A program made the translations under genes and the position numbers. From Oenanthe sinensis (taxonomy: Eukaryota > Streptophyta > Magnoliopsida > Apiales > Apiaceae), in the NCBI GenBank assembly GCA_028671895.1, contig CM053798.1, positions 11,685,501 to 11,749,500 of the forward strand: a stretch of 64,000 nt of DNA, in the 5' to 3' direction. Below the pieces are notes generated by a model. It had not been told where the DNA came from. It ran no database searches and worked only from the letters and a program-made list of their open reading frames with translations. Below, piece after piece: positions 1 to 11,976 of this stretch; the stretch's first letter is position 1; every line of letters starts with the position of its first letter.

Positions 1-48
1 TATATTGATTAGGAGGAGATCTTTTGAAAGTCTTTTTATAAATAATTA

Positions 49-257
49 TTCCCTCCATCTTATTTTTCTTTACTTCATTTTTTTATTTATTTATCCCAAC
101 AATATTGTCCACGATCATTAAATATGGTAAATTAAATGTTAATTTTGTTAAGTTTCATGAAAATTAATACACATTTTTAATAAATTTTACTTTGTTTAAT
201 GTGATTGAATAAAACGCAGAACTTTATCTATAGACAAGAAAAATGAGACGAATGAAA
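49..257. mobile_element. Stowaway-like MITE
   Basis: The ends are imperfect inverted repeats (TTCCCTCCATCTTATTTTTC on the left; the right end read in reverse is TTTCATTCGTCTCATTTTTC). A TA dinucleotide flanks each end, at 47-48 and 258-259. Length (209 bp), AT richness and TA target duplication fit Tc1/mariner-derived Stowaway elements. Confidence 0.55.
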
Positions 258-259
258 TA

Positions 260-998
260 CATTATACTCCTATTATCATAAGTGAGAACAAAAAAATAAT
301 TTAAAATCATTTGATTGATATACAAATATCTAATAAATTAGCACTTATGTAGGAACTAGGAAGTACAACTTGTGGGGAAATCAAAATTCCCACACAATGC
401 AGGAAATAACTTATCCATCATCCCATGACTTACATTTCTTATACATTTATTATGTATATCAAACATATTATACATTTTTTGTGTATATCAAACATATTTT
501 CAACTTCCAGGAACTTCATATAGGAATTAAATGTTAAATCATTATAACTTTCACTAAAAATAAGTATTCATATGCAACCAAACGTTCATTATTTAACCTT
601 TAAAATATATACACGTTGTAATACTAAAAAAACAAGGTTATAATTAATTATAAAAAATAAAATTATATTAAAGAAAGACTTTTTCTAATAACCAAACAAA
701 CGGAACCCATGACGATCAAAAGAATATTGCCGATTTCTTTACTACCGATTACTTAGTGATATGGGTTGATAATGATTGATTGAAATTAACAAATAGTCCA
801 TTTTTTAAAAATTATTGATTAATTAATTTTACCCATCTTTTTTGTTTTGTAAAATAAATATAAATGAGATTAGTCACTACATTTTTCAAAATTTAATAAA
901 ACTTTTATTTTATCCCTCATTTTGTTAAAAATTACATAAAATTTGAATATTTAACCGATTTTTCCAAATCAATAGAAATAATTATACTGAAACCCTTT
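260..998. other. AT-rich spacer
   Basis: No coding frame, RNA gene or clear repeat could be supported here. The sequence is low-complexity AT-rich DNA typical of plant intergenic space. Confidence 0.5.
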
Positions 999-2291
999 TG
1001 GATTTTGATGATCACTCATAAGCTTGTTATGATATAAAATAGCTAGCTCTTGTTTTACAAGACAAAATCTTACTGATACTACATATCAGTATAACATGTT
1101 ATGATAATGACACAAAGCTAACATCGGGAAAACATGATATCTCAGCAAGCTAATACTGGAAACGCAAAAACTACTTGATAAAGCTTGAAGTCCGATTTTC
1201 ATGAAGATCTTTTAGGATCTTAACATGTGAGGACTTATCTAATATATTTATATGTATATAATATATTAGAGCTCATATTCAAACATATTCTCTTACTCAA
1301 ATATGTTTTCCTACTTTATATAGGAGTTTGGTTTCATTCAAATACTTATCTTTAACAAACTCTCTATTATTTTTCAAACATATATTGAGGTGGTTTATAA
1401 ACGTTTTTATTCTTCTTTTATTCAAATATGTTTTCGTACTTGATATAGGAGTTTGGTTTTATTCAAATACTTACCTTTAACAAACTCTTATCTATTGTTT
1501 TTCAAACATATATTGGGGTTGTTTATAAATGTTTTTATTCTTCTTACCCTCAATATATTACATTATATTTAGAACGTTAATATTTGAATTAAACAAACAA
1601 ATTTGAACATTGAATGAGATTCAAATCATGGCAAATTCGTGTGTTCTTATATATATATATATATATATATTCGTGTGTATTGTTTTTCATCTTCACCAAG
1701 TGCAGTACAAACTGATTTTCCATACCATACACACATATTTTCGAACTCAAGGTTTCTTAGATAATATCTTATTCGAGCTCTAGTATTATATACTTATATA
1801 TATACATGAAGAGTTCATAGTTTGAGTGTATTAAATTTTACTCGCTTGTAATCGTTTGAATTGTAATTGTTTGTGTCTAGATAGTTGAGCTTGTGAAACA
1901 AGGTTCGAGGAACTGGAGGCCATGGAAGTTTATACTACGGTAGTATAGAACTTAGAGAGTATGTGTTCAAGAACAGAGTTCTTCAGCATGTTAGTATCAG
2001 TTGCAAGGGTTAAAATGGAGGAATATTATTGTACCTTATAATCATGGTTTATTGTGATTAATAATATTCTCTATTACTAGCTGATGGGTAGGGGACCAGG
2101 ATGTAGACCAATAGTGATAGAGGTCGAACCTCGCTAAAAGATTTGGTATTCTTTACTTACTGCACTGCATTGCATATAGTAGCTAGGTGAACTGAAATTG
2201 AACTTAGTTAGCTGTCATGATAAAAAGTTGGTAATATTTTAAAATTAGTCATTGTTAGCCATAACACCTATTCACTCTCTCTAGGTGTGCA
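999..2291 (+). mobile_element. Copia-like solo LTR (candidate)
   Basis: The segment begins TGGATTTTGATGATC and ends CTCTCTAGGTGTGCA. Near the end it has the 'gggaccaggatgtagacc ... gaacctcgctaaa' and 'acacctattcactctctctagg' wording that I associate with plant Ty1/copia SIRE/Maximus LTR ends. No gag or pol lies beside it, so a solo LTR is the simplest reading. I could not find a convincing 5-bp target duplication, so the exact ends are uncertain. Confidence 0.4.
1295..1546. repeat. Two tandem copies of a 125-bp unit
   Basis: The stretch starting ctcaaatatgttttcctac recurs 125 bp later as ttcaaatatgttttcgtac. Similarity runs to the end of both copies ('gtttataaacgtttttattcttct' / 'gtttataaatgtttttattcttct' wording). 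It lies inside the candidate LTR. Confidence 0.75.
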
Positions 2292-2792
2292 TTTTCATAT
2301 ACAAATAAAATTGAAATTAAAAGATTTAGAAAGATTGTGAAGTTTCCATAATTTAGGAAGTGTTGCTCTTAAGTATACGAAACCCTAATTAAAATCTGTT
2401 TTCGGGAACATAATATATATACACTATATTATTTTTCGTATATTTATATGTAAAAAATTTGAAAATTTTATGGACTCAAATACCAAGGAATCCAAAGCGC
2501 GAAAATTGTCTGCCTATTGAAAAGACCACCCTTGTAACCTAAACGTTGTACAGCAGTACTAAATACATATTATATAAATTATTTTCAAATTTATTTTATC
2601 CATCAAATAAACAACTATAGCATCAAATAAACAAATAAACAGAAGAGAACAAACAGTGATGTTTCTTGGCTTACACTAGGCAGAACCCATAGCTTTACAT
2701 CTGTCCTCTATTCTTGCCACCTCCTCTCTCTCCCTCTCTGTCAAATACACAAAGATAGATAAGTATTTAGTTGAAGCAAAAAAGAAATAGAG

Positions 2793-4185
2793 ATGGATCT
2801 CTCTAAAGTTAAAGATCTTGTTTCTTCTACTCCTGTCATCATCTTCAGGTCTCTCCTTAATCTCTCTATATTATACATATTTTTTTTCTTGTTGCTAATT
2901 TATTACTCTGTATAAAAATATCACCATAACTTGGAAGGGACCATACTAAAGTTTCTTGGTCTGATAATATTTTCCTTGTTCTCTTCACAAGAATTCGAGA
3001 GTTTAAAATACAAGGCAGACTAGGCAGCTGTCTGAGTGTACTTGACTATAAAAAAGACATGCAATACATGAGGAACACACGTGCATCATGTTAGAAGCCA
3101 GGTGTTTGTTGAATAATATGATCCAATTAAGTGCTTTTTTAAAGAATTTTTTCATGACATCAGATTAGATTAGATTATTTACTGTGTTTTATTTATCAGT
3201 TCTTCTAAACCTTAAGATGTTAGAGAAAGGGTTTAATTGGATCATATTATTCAACAACGTGTTTCCCAAGACTATGTTTGTTTGCGAGAACTATAATCAC
3301 TTTATTACCCCTGTTTTTTTATACTATTTGTGATTTATCTGAACACATGCCAAAGTGATCGCATAATTATAATTATTATTAAATTCAGTCGTTAGAATAA
3401 CTTAAAGATGATATGTATCGGAAAAAAAGAGCAAAGAAATCAGTACTTCAATGTGTGCGCGTGTTTATTTGAAGTCAGAGATGTTTTAATATTGAGTTTA
3501 TGCAAATTTTTGTTGGGGAACACATTTGTTATTCGATCTGATAATGCATAAAAACCTCATTATTAGACAATTAACAACATTTTTATGATGCCAGTAAAAC
3601 CTATTGTGGATTTTGTAAGAGGGTCAAGCAAATATTATCTCAGTAGATGCAAACTACAAAGTCATTGAATTGGACAAAGAAAGTAAGTACATACTTGTCA
3701 CTTCTTCAATATGTTGTTAATATATCGTAGATCCTTCTTTCTTCTTAAGTCGACCTTTTATGATAAGCTCATCTTTTACAATGTACTATCCTGAAAAAAA
3801 TAGATAGTAATCATTAGTCAATACATGATAAGCATCTAATTATTTTCTGTAAGCCGACGGAGACGAGATTCAAGCAGCTCTTGCAGAATGGACTGGCCAG
3901 AGGACTGTACTAAATGTGTTCATAGGTGGAAAACATGTTGGTGGCTGTGATGGTTAAAGAAATCACACCTTTGTCTACTAATGTGTTATTTGGCCGCTTT
4001 AGTCCTGTTATATAATTTAAACCAAAGTAATTAAAAGATTTATACAGCCAACAAATATAATAGTTCCGAGTATCTAATTTTATGTTTGGTTCTTTGCAGA
4101 TGTTACAAAGAAACACCAGGAAGGAAAGTTAGTTCCGCTGCTCAACGATATAGGTGCCATTGCCAACAACTCCGCCCAAATGTAG
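2793..4185 (+). pseudogene. Class I glutaredoxin, copy A, disabled
   Basis: The exons are 2793-2848, 3595-3682, 3854-3952 and 4100-4185, all with intact GT-AG borders, as in copy B. Exon 2 is 88 bp against 89 bp in copy B. One T is missing after codon 35, which gives TAG at 3644-3646 and shifts the remaining frame. The redox motif CGFC (codons 23-26) lies before the stop, but the glutathione-binding half would be lost. In exon 3 the TVP motif reads TVL (cta, against cca in copy B), so the cis-proline of the thioredoxin fold is also lost. The transcript could still be made, and a short peptide of about 35 residues is conceivable but unlikely to fold. An error in the assembly at the missing base is the main alternative, but the separate cis-Pro change supports real decay. 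Confidence 0.85.
3104..3258. repeat. Inverted-repeat element in glutaredoxin intron 1
   Basis: gttgaataatatgatccaat (3108-3127) is matched in reverse complement near 3233-3252, giving arms of about 22-26 bp around a loop of about 100 bp. The same structure is present in unit B at 28434-28592. It may be a small MITE or a hairpin-forming intron segment. No target duplication was identified. Confidence 0.6.
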
Positions 4186-5055
4186 AAGTAATGTTAGTAG
4201 GCTATTACAGGTGAATAAACGTGGAAATATGTTGTTGAAGCCGACTAGTACCACCATGTAAAATATGTAGATCAAAAACTAGATTACGTAACACCACGTG
4301 ACCGAAGTAGACCAAGTGTGTTTGATTGCTGCACATCTTCTTGTACCAGTGGTATTGTTTGAAGAATGTGGATGCTGTTAGGTAGTTGCAGTGTTCCATG
4401 CTGGTTAAACCTGTAAAATTAATGAAACAAGCTTTTAAACTTTTCTATGCAATGATATATTGTATGTTTGCTTTTCATCCAAAAGTGTATTAGTTTGAGT
4501 AGCCGAGGAAACTCGTTGAGCATATTGGCACAGGATTGTTGTATTCCAACTCAATATATATCTGTACTCAATTTAAATTGGATGGTTGCTGTTCATATAT
4601 AATATAAATGGACAAAATATTTGGTTTCCAAATTAGTTGTATAAACTCGTTTATTAGATACAGGATGCTGTTCAAATAAAAGTAAACACAGAGATAGTCA
4701 ATGATGAATCTACAGTCATAGGGACAGTGTTGCTAAGGGTGGCTGTGCTTCTAAGATGACAGACTTCAGGTCAATATCTTCTATTCATCTCTGGCAGAAT
4801 AAAAAAATTATCTCCTTAACAGAATACATTCGTCTCTGGCAGATCTGATCTGCATGGACACCCATTATCCCATACCTCTTTGTCATAGATCTATAATGCA
4901 AACTTTTTCTTCATCAGAGAGCAATATATTTCAACTCACCTAATTTTGGCAGATATATTTTAGGTTTTTGCGGAGCTGATGCTGATTCTATCCTTTTTTG
5001 GTCTCTTCCCTCCTATCAGTGCCAGCTTAAGTAATGTAATTACAAGCACTACAAA
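4186..5055. other. Spacer downstream of glutaredoxin copy A
   Basis: This probably includes the 3' untranslated region of the glutaredoxin transcript and then AT-rich spacer. No further gene could be supported. The unit B equivalent is 29516-30399. Confidence 0.4.
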
Positions 5056-5196
5056 GTAGGGGGGTGTTTTTTAGTAAGCTTATAATCTTATAGAGTAGTA
5101 TCCATTCTCTAATAACTTTCGGAGTGAACGAAAATCGAACTCAAGATCTGGGATGACAAGATAAGCCCTTACCACTTACCATCAGGTTATCCCATA
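5056..5196 (-). mobile_element. tRNA-derived SINE-like sequence (candidate)
   Basis: On the minus strand, gataacctgatggtaagtgg resembles a tRNA-type A box. It is followed after about 35 bp by gagttcgattttcg, which resembles a B box (GTTCGA core). This spacing and order are those of a Pol III promoter of plant SINEs. The 3' end and target duplication were not resolved. The copy in unit B is near 30400-30541. Confidence 0.4.
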
Positions 5197-5609
5197 CTCA
5201 GATAGCGGGTGTTTCGTAACCTTAAATTTAAGAAGCAAGCTGCCAAAGACAAGCATGCTAATTTCTAATTTGTACCATCGTAGTTTATATCTTGATGCTT
5301 TGGTTCAGGGTGATGCCATTGGTTGTTTTATCTCTTGTTATGTTGGTCTGTTGGGTTTAGTTTGTAGTTAGTTGTTAAGAATTAATTCTTATCTTGATCA
5401 GTAGGCTATGCCCGTTAGGTTTTTTATTTTTACCTGCTTTTGAGTAATGTAATTTATTAGCAAGGAAAAAAAATCTTAACATGAAAATGATGTAATTGAA
5501 TAATCCTTCAACTTATATGTTTTAACTTATATATCAAAAAATGTACTGCCATAATGTTTTACTCCACACATTTTATTATAGAGAAATTCATTAACCTGGA
5601 CTAGTGAAA

Positions 5610-6350
5610 TGCTTATACCTGGGATTGATGGTACTGCCTTGCACCCACTTCAGTGAAACAACTTATGACATGATAATTGTTACTACCTTGAAGTCCTGTA
5701 ATTTCATCTGTTTTAGGATCATAGCATAAAAATTTCCATCCTGATGTATTACAGCCTCACCTCCACACCTAAAATCCTGTGGCATGGTCTGCATGTTTCG
5801 AAATTGCAAGTTACATTGTATTGGTGCAATAGTGTACATCTTATTTTAAACCCCACATTTCTCATGCCAAAGAAGTACATCCGAGGAATCATTTGAAGAC
5901 TTTATTCGACCCGAAACCATATATTATACACTATTGCAGCATAACAATACCTACAGTGACAAAATTGAAACCTTTTCTGTGAACCAAGGGTAGGACAAAT
6001 CCAGGCAACATCCGAAACTCGTGGGTTTGAATATCAATAGGCAGATTATTCAAATAGATCCAGTACGGGAATTCTGGGTGTAACTGACTCCAACACTCCT
6101 ATGGTACCTTGAAATAAATGTTTAGGAGACACAAAATAATTAAGGGATAGTTAATTCAGTCCAGGAATCCGAATTAGAAGAGTAAATAGAACCTTTCCTT
6201 GAATGAGCTGAAAGATAGAAGACCACTGTAATCCCAGCCCCATTTGATCAGGTACATACAACACCGACATTGCTTCTCTGGGAATTAATGTTGTGGAAGA
6301 GTAAACATTCCATAAAAAGAAATCTTCATCTGATCCTCCTGGAACAGACA
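5610..6350 (-). pseudogene. F-box protein pseudogene 1, unit A
   Basis: Read on the minus strand, this segment matches the F-box-associated (FBA) part of the intact F-box gene at 15683-16903. Shared stretches include 'FFLWN', the TTTTAGGATCATAG segment coding for the 'YDPKT' region, and the 'tgtattggtgcaatagtgtacatctt' region. The frame is broken repeatedly and internal segments are missing. The N-terminal third, including the F-box itself, is deleted: the alignment jumps from about 6360 to the upstream flank at about 6400. The upstream flank is still recognisable (6400-6600 aligns with 16890-17090), so a whole gene with its promoter once stood here. A functional product is very unlikely. Confidence 0.75.
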
Positions 6351-6495
6351 AACTAAGCTATTAAAGAAGCGACAAATTAATTTAAGCTATTGTGTCCAGG
6401 ATTGCATGATTCAGTCAGAACAGAAAAAATGATCAGACAAAATGTTTTGTTTGCTCGTGCTGGCAAAATCAACCACAAAATGGTGGATAAGTTGT

Positions 6496-6512
6496 GTTTG
6501 CACAGTGCAAAC
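6496..6512. promoter_or_regulatory. Perfect palindrome upstream of F-box pseudogene 1
   Basis: GTTTGCACAGTGCAAAC has 8-bp arms around a single A. It lies in the upstream flank shared by all three F-box paralogues, each followed by aaaccctttcctcc. Paralogue 3 keeps part of it (tctgcacagtgcaaac near 23368) and paralogue 2 a more diverged form. It could be a protein-binding site; this is inference. Confidence 0.3.
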
Positions 6513-6599
6513 CCTTTCCTCCATTTCACTATCAATATATTATGTTTTTTTATATGTATCAAAAGAGGAAATTCAAAAAGAAAATGGTAAGAGTTTTAA

Positions 6600-7165
6600 T
6601 CCAATTAGATGGTAAGAGAATAAATCTAAGTTCGACAAAATTTAGGCCGGTAAAGTGAAACAAGTCGTCCAAATAATGTAAAATGTTCCAGATCAATATT
6701 ACAATATGAATATGCCTCAGTTTACAGATCAATATTACAATATGAATATGAATAAGCGCAACGCGCTGATTCATCGAAAACGAGTAAAATATACATATAT
6801 GCATGGTAAATAATGTAAATTTATCGATTTAAAGATAGAAAGACATTTATAAGAAAAAGTAAATTGGTATATACAATAAAACAATCAAATTCATCACATA
6901 AATTCAAAGTCAAGTGTCATTTTAAGTCAAAGACTCAAAATAACTAGGAAATGAAAAGTTAATCCACTATTATTCTTATTCATCATCATGAAAATTTGCA
7001 AAATCTTCTTCTTTGCTACCATATATATATATGTGTATGTATATATACATATATATGTGTGTAGGTATATATATATTTGAGATAGAAAGAAGATGAGAAA
7101 GAAAGAAGATAAATCAAAATGAGAAAGACATCGTTGATACTTCGATTTGATGCCCAGTTAAGTTA
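6600..7165. other. AT-rich spacer with AT/GT microsatellite
   Basis: No gene is visible. A (TA)n/(TG)n tract at about 7020-7078 differs in length between unit A and unit B (32355-32415). Confidence 0.5.
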
Positions 7166-7169
7166 TGAG

Positions 7170-7916
7170 GGTATATATCGTTCCTCTCCGCTCTCTATTT
7201 TAACGGCTAGGTTTTGTATTTAGGGTTTTATATAACATGTTTCTTTTTAAAACAACCCGTTCAGACGGATAAAAAGCGAGATTCTACCTCGCTTCTTGCA
7301 CTTGGCATATGCGCAACTCGCAAGAAGCACTTGCTTCAATTCTTTCCATTCCACGCCAAAGCTGCGGTTTTTTGCATTCGCTTATGCGCTCGCTTATGTA
7401 CGCTTTTAATAACACACACACAAACTATAGTTTAGGTAGGTATAAATATAAATTGTAATAAAATCTTCATTCAACATTGTTATAAAACTAGAAATAAATT
7501 ATCAATACTTCTCGCCATTCCATTCATTTTATCCACAAGAAACACTTCATTAGAACTCATAAAAAATTATTGCAATTACTTTTTGGTGTCCAAATTCAAC
7601 TAATACTATATTTATAAAATCTTTCACATATATAAAACTAATCTCTGGGTAAACATTTGGGACAGATAAAATACGAAATGTGGTCATAATAAATGAGATG
7701 GGTAAAATATAATGTTTCAAGTAGTTCATTTTCTATTAGACTCTTAGATACATCAAATCCCAACTCAAATTAAAGATATGATTATTATTCATATAGATTC
7801 GACATGTATGATAAATAAACAAAAATATTTTTTAAAAAATAGATGCAGATTCAATATGTAAAATAAAGATATTATATATTAATTAACATGTATATAACCT
7901 GCGTTACTCCGACTCA
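7170..7916. repeat. Direct repeat pair, first copy (unit A)
   Basis: The stretch from 'ctccgctctctattttaacg' through the GC-richer block with 'cttatgcgc' words to 'acctgcgttactccgactca' recurs at 8795-9530 with small indels. The GC-rich part (7262-7420) stands out in composition from its AT-rich surroundings. The pair is present in unit B at 32515-33265 and 34145-34880. It is probably a transposable element, but I do not recognise the family. Confidence 0.7.
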
Positions 7917-8430
7917 AACTGGAAACCAATACAATACCAGTAAACCTCTCAAGGACTTGACTATGGGCTTCAAATTTTAAATATCAAATATTATTCCAAG
8001 TGGTGTATAACCCTACAATGTAATTGACTTCTCACATTCCACTACCAAATGGAAGCACTCAAAAGATTGACCAGCGCTGTAAACAACACAGTTCAGTAAC
8101 ATGTGTGGTCAAGATCATAGGTGTTGAATTGGCCACTGGCAGCTGGATTATCGAACAAACACAGTCTTTATACAACTCTGCGACCCACTACATAGGAAAT
8201 AAAATGTATATCGGTTGTCCAGTTCTAGACTCTAGGCATTTTCAATCGGCACCAATCTCGGCAGTTTAAAAGATTCAATGGCAGGTAAAACCAATAGGTA
8301 ACATTAATTAGGCACAGTTGATAGGAAACTGTCTGCTAATCAAGGCTGAATAATGTTCCATATTAAGCTATAGAAAATGTTGGTAGGAGCTAATGACCTG
8401 AACTCGACACCATTAATAAGCTCCTGTCTT
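7917..8430. repeat. Spacer block homologous to 22283-22800
   Basis: Wording such as 'accaatacaataccagtaaa', 'cacattccactaccaaatgg' and 'ggcagctggattatcgaaca' is shared with 22283-22800 at high identity. This is an older duplication than the 25 kb one. The 81-codon frame in it has no recognisable domain, and I do not call it a gene. Confidence 0.75.
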
Positions 8431-8434
8431 TATA

Positions 8435-8645
8435 CTCCCTCCGTTTTTATATATTTGTCGTTTGACTTTTTTGCACGTAATTTAAAGTACTTTGACTGCA
8501 TCGTTTTTTTGAAATAATTGTTTTTAAAAAATTGTTTTTGTAAAATTTTAGTATAAGTTATATATTTGTATTTACAAAAATAATTACTTTAACTATACGG
8601 GATGCGTCAAAAAAGGTAAACGTAAAATATAAAAAACAGAGGGAG
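8435..8645. mobile_element. Stowaway MITE
   Basis: The terminal inverted repeats CTCCCTCCGTTTTTATATAT and (reversed right end) CTCCCTCTGTTTTTTATATT are flanked by TA at 8433-8434 and 8646-8647. Homologous copies occur at the same relative place at 22808-23015, 33785-33995 and 47218-47425, so the insertion predates both rounds of duplication. Confidence 0.85.
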
Positions 8646-8794
8646 TACTTAATTACGAATAAACGTAGAACAAAATCTATAATTCATAACATTTGCGAAA
8701 CTTCCAAAAGCCTAAAAACCTATTATATATAGAAAGGAATTGAGTAGATCATCCAAGAGAGAGATTATACCTTTCAAACAAAATGACTTGTATG

Positions 8795-9530
8795 TATCGT
8801 TTCTCTCCGCTCTCTATTTTAACGGCTGGGTTTTGTATTTAGGGTTTTGTATAACATGTTTCTTAATAAAACAACCCGGTCAGACGGATAAAAAGTGTTT
8901 CTTTATAAAAAAAAACCCGGTCAGGCGGACACACCGCTTCTTGCACTCTGCATATGCGCAAGCCGCAAGAAGCCGCTTGCTTCTTTCCATTGCACGCCAA
9001 AGCTGCGCTTATTTGCTTTCGCTTATGCGCGCTTTTAATAACACTGACACAAACTATAGTTTAGGTAGGTATAAATATAAATTGTAATAAAATCTTCATT
9101 CAACATTGTTATAAAAGTAGAAATAAATTATCAACACTTCTCGCCGTCCCATTCATTTTATCCACAAGAAACACTTCATTAGAACTCATAAAAAATTATT
9201 GCAATTACTTTTTACTATATTTATCAAATCTTTCACATATATAAAACTAAACTCTGGGTAAACATTTGGGACAAATAAAATACGAAATGTGGTCATAATA
9301 AATGAGATGGGTAAAATACTATGTTTCAAGTCGTTCATTTTCTATTAGACTCATGTTAGATACATAAAATCTGCCCAACTCAAATTAAAGATACGAGTAT
9401 TATTCATATAGATTCGACGTGTATGATAAATAAACGAAAATATTTTATTAAGAATAGATACAGTTTCAATATGTAAAATAAAGATATTATATATTAATTA
9501 ACATGTATATAACCTGCGTTACTCCGACTC
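8795..9530. repeat. Direct repeat pair, second copy (unit A)
   Basis: This is the second copy of the 7170-7916 segment. The block 'ctccgctctctattttaacg ... acctgcgttactccgactca' is repeated with a partly duplicated 'cggtcagacgg' stretch and a shorter GC-rich part. The short piece just before it (8747-8790) matches the start of F-box relic 3 at 23040-23085. Confidence 0.7.
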
Positions 9531-10440
9531 AACAGTTCTGGCCGCCATTCAGGTGCCAACACGGCACAATACGGGACACGATGCAGGATACGTGTCGTAT
9601 TCGTGACTGTGAAATTTGGACCATGTCCGTGTCCTAAGTATATATACTTAACATAATATATAACAAATCATTCATTAGTTTATAATTATGTTTAATTCAA
9701 TTAGATACTTATTTTAAGCATTTGTTGTCAAAATCAATTTTTGATAAAGCTGGATCCATAAAAGACCTTTAGGCAATTAATCAGAGAATTAATCAGTCAT
9801 AATCGAGAATTTTAAGATCACTACTAATTTGTTAAAGAATTTATATCAAAGTTTTAGATGCAGGCTTTGTAAAATTTATATTTAACATATTCAGAGAAAA
9901 TCTGATACAATCTACCCTTAGCCATTACAGATCTAAAAATGATTTTCTACTCACAAAAAATAGATAAATTAGCCAGACAAAAACAAAGGATTATCAAGTC
10001 CAACATTGAACATCTCGCAACTCATTTACGACCCTATTCTTTCTCCGGTCATTCAGTTTTTTAGGACTATATCAAACATGAAACTGCAACCTTGTACTAA
10101 GATGCATGTACACCACCGAATCATCGAGAATTTCGACAATTGACATACTCCATATTTTAAAAACACGAGACATATATAATTGCCAAAAATAGACGGAAAG
10201 CCTCCAAGCTCGACTAAGAGATCTTTTCGTTGCATTGGACTTCAACCCGGTTAATGGAAATCGGAATATCATTCTTGCACATTTGGGTTTGGTTGAAGAC
10301 TTAATTGGTTGGAATGACAATGAGCTTGGTTATAATGGTAAAATTCCCATTGAGTACTTTATTCGTTATTAATCCCATTAAATTCCAATAATTCCCATTA
10401 TCAGTATCCTTCATTCATATTCCTATCAACCATCGAATGT
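9531..10440. other. Spacer with gacacg-rich patch
   Basis: At 9545-9645 there is a GC-richer patch of 'acgggacacgatgcaggat / gtgtccgtgtcc' words, of a kind often seen at transposon ends, but I cannot define an element. 10240-10440 is weakly similar to 18780-18960. No gene is visible; the minus-strand frames at 10053-10320 lack any recognisable domain. Confidence 0.4.
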
Positions 10441-11976
10441 CATATCCTTCTTGCAATGATGGAATATATAGAAGAGGAGACCACTATTGACAACTCAGTC
10501 CTAAAGTGATAACTGAGACTAAATTTTAAAAGATATATAATAGATAGTTGACAAATCATCTGATACTGGATATATTGATAACAGATAGATCGTAGAAAGT
10601 TGAGCATGCAGGTTATTCAGCATGTACTAGATAAACAACTTAATAATCCTAGTCTGGAAGAGGTGGATTTTTATGCAATGATAAACCACAAAAGCAGGGA
10701 GCTCATACCTACCCAGGTACCTCAGAATCGTTGCCACAGAAAGTTTAAAGTAACAGGTGAAGCGCAAAGAGACATATAGCACAATCAAGAAAATGACAAA
10801 TAAAGAAGATTTGATTTAAAAATAAAGGCTCTTGACATATTAAGAAAGAGAGGAAAGGATAAAAAAAGATTATACATTCTTTGTACCAATACTACATAAT
10901 AAAACTACATTCTTTTATGATTATATATGAAAAAGTGATCAGTAAATAAGAATTTTTTGGAGGAAACTTCTTAATTTTAAGCTAGCCAATACATAATTTT
11001 TTGACATAGAATGGCTCATACCTAAAAAATCTTACAACGGATTTTAGCCCTCAAATTACAGCTCCAATAAATTCAGGGAAACTGGAAAAGATCAACTCTG
11101 TTTAGGACCTGATGAAAGGAAAATTTCAATATTCAGCACAAGCAGAGTATGAAAGAATGGAAATAAGGGTAAGCAAAACCACACAGAGAATGGGAAGACA
11201 GTGAAGAGGACTACAGCAGAAGAAAAGGTAGAGAAAAAGACTTGAAGCTGAGGTTCCTTTGTTTACAGTTAGGAGCATGATAATAAAACAAGTGAGGGTC
11301 AGCCAACAATTATCTCCTGTTTATGTGTTCAAGATAACGGGAGGGGGGGGGGGGGGGGGAGAGAAGGAGAGAGGGAAAAGAGATTTCTGTAGAATTAGAG
11401 TTTCATATATTAGTGAAACTTCATTGTAACTGTGCAATTGTTTACTTGTTACCCATCACAGCAAAGAAATTAGAGTTTCACATATTTGTGAACTTTGATT
11501 CTAACTATGCAGACAGCTCAGGGATAAATAAAAAAAATGTGAAGCTTCAGGGATGCTGATGTAAAAATGAGAAACCTCACTTAACAGACAGCTCAGACCC
11601 GCTCCATACCCCCCATCATACATTATACCTCATGTTCTCACAGTGCCAAGTCGCCAAAGTACCAGTGGCCCAACTGGCCGTAACAAGTCGTTCATATAGG
11701 TATATATCTCAGATTTAAAATATAATATAACATAACTAAACACACAGAAATTTGATAATTTAGATCCGAATTAATAATATATTAAGTTTAAATCCAGCAA
11801 ATATTCATAATAGATCATAGTTACTACATAAGAACATGTAAAAATCAGATTGTAGGAAAATCAGTTATAAAAACTATACAGAAGAATCTGATTCTATAAA
11901 AACTGTCTTATGATTAAATTAGTATCTGTCTATATAAAATAAAGGTATTGGTAAATACAGATCATCATTCAGCATA
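10441..11976. repeat. Degenerate spacer module (related to 19.3-21.8 kb)
   Basis: Matching landmarks in order are 'aatcc(t)agtctggaa', 'cagaaagtttaaag', a G-rich tract followed by agagggagagag, 'aattagagtttca(c)atat', 'aactatgcagacagc' and 'agggatgctgatgt(c)aaaatgag'. The same landmarks occur at 20860-21730. A poly-G run lies at 11342-11359. No coding frame was supported. Confidence 0.6.

Noticed and set aside
10053..10320. Two overlapping minus-strand frames of 60 and 82 codons
   Set aside because: Short, overlapping in different frames, with no recognisable domain. Similarity between units reflects recent duplication only.
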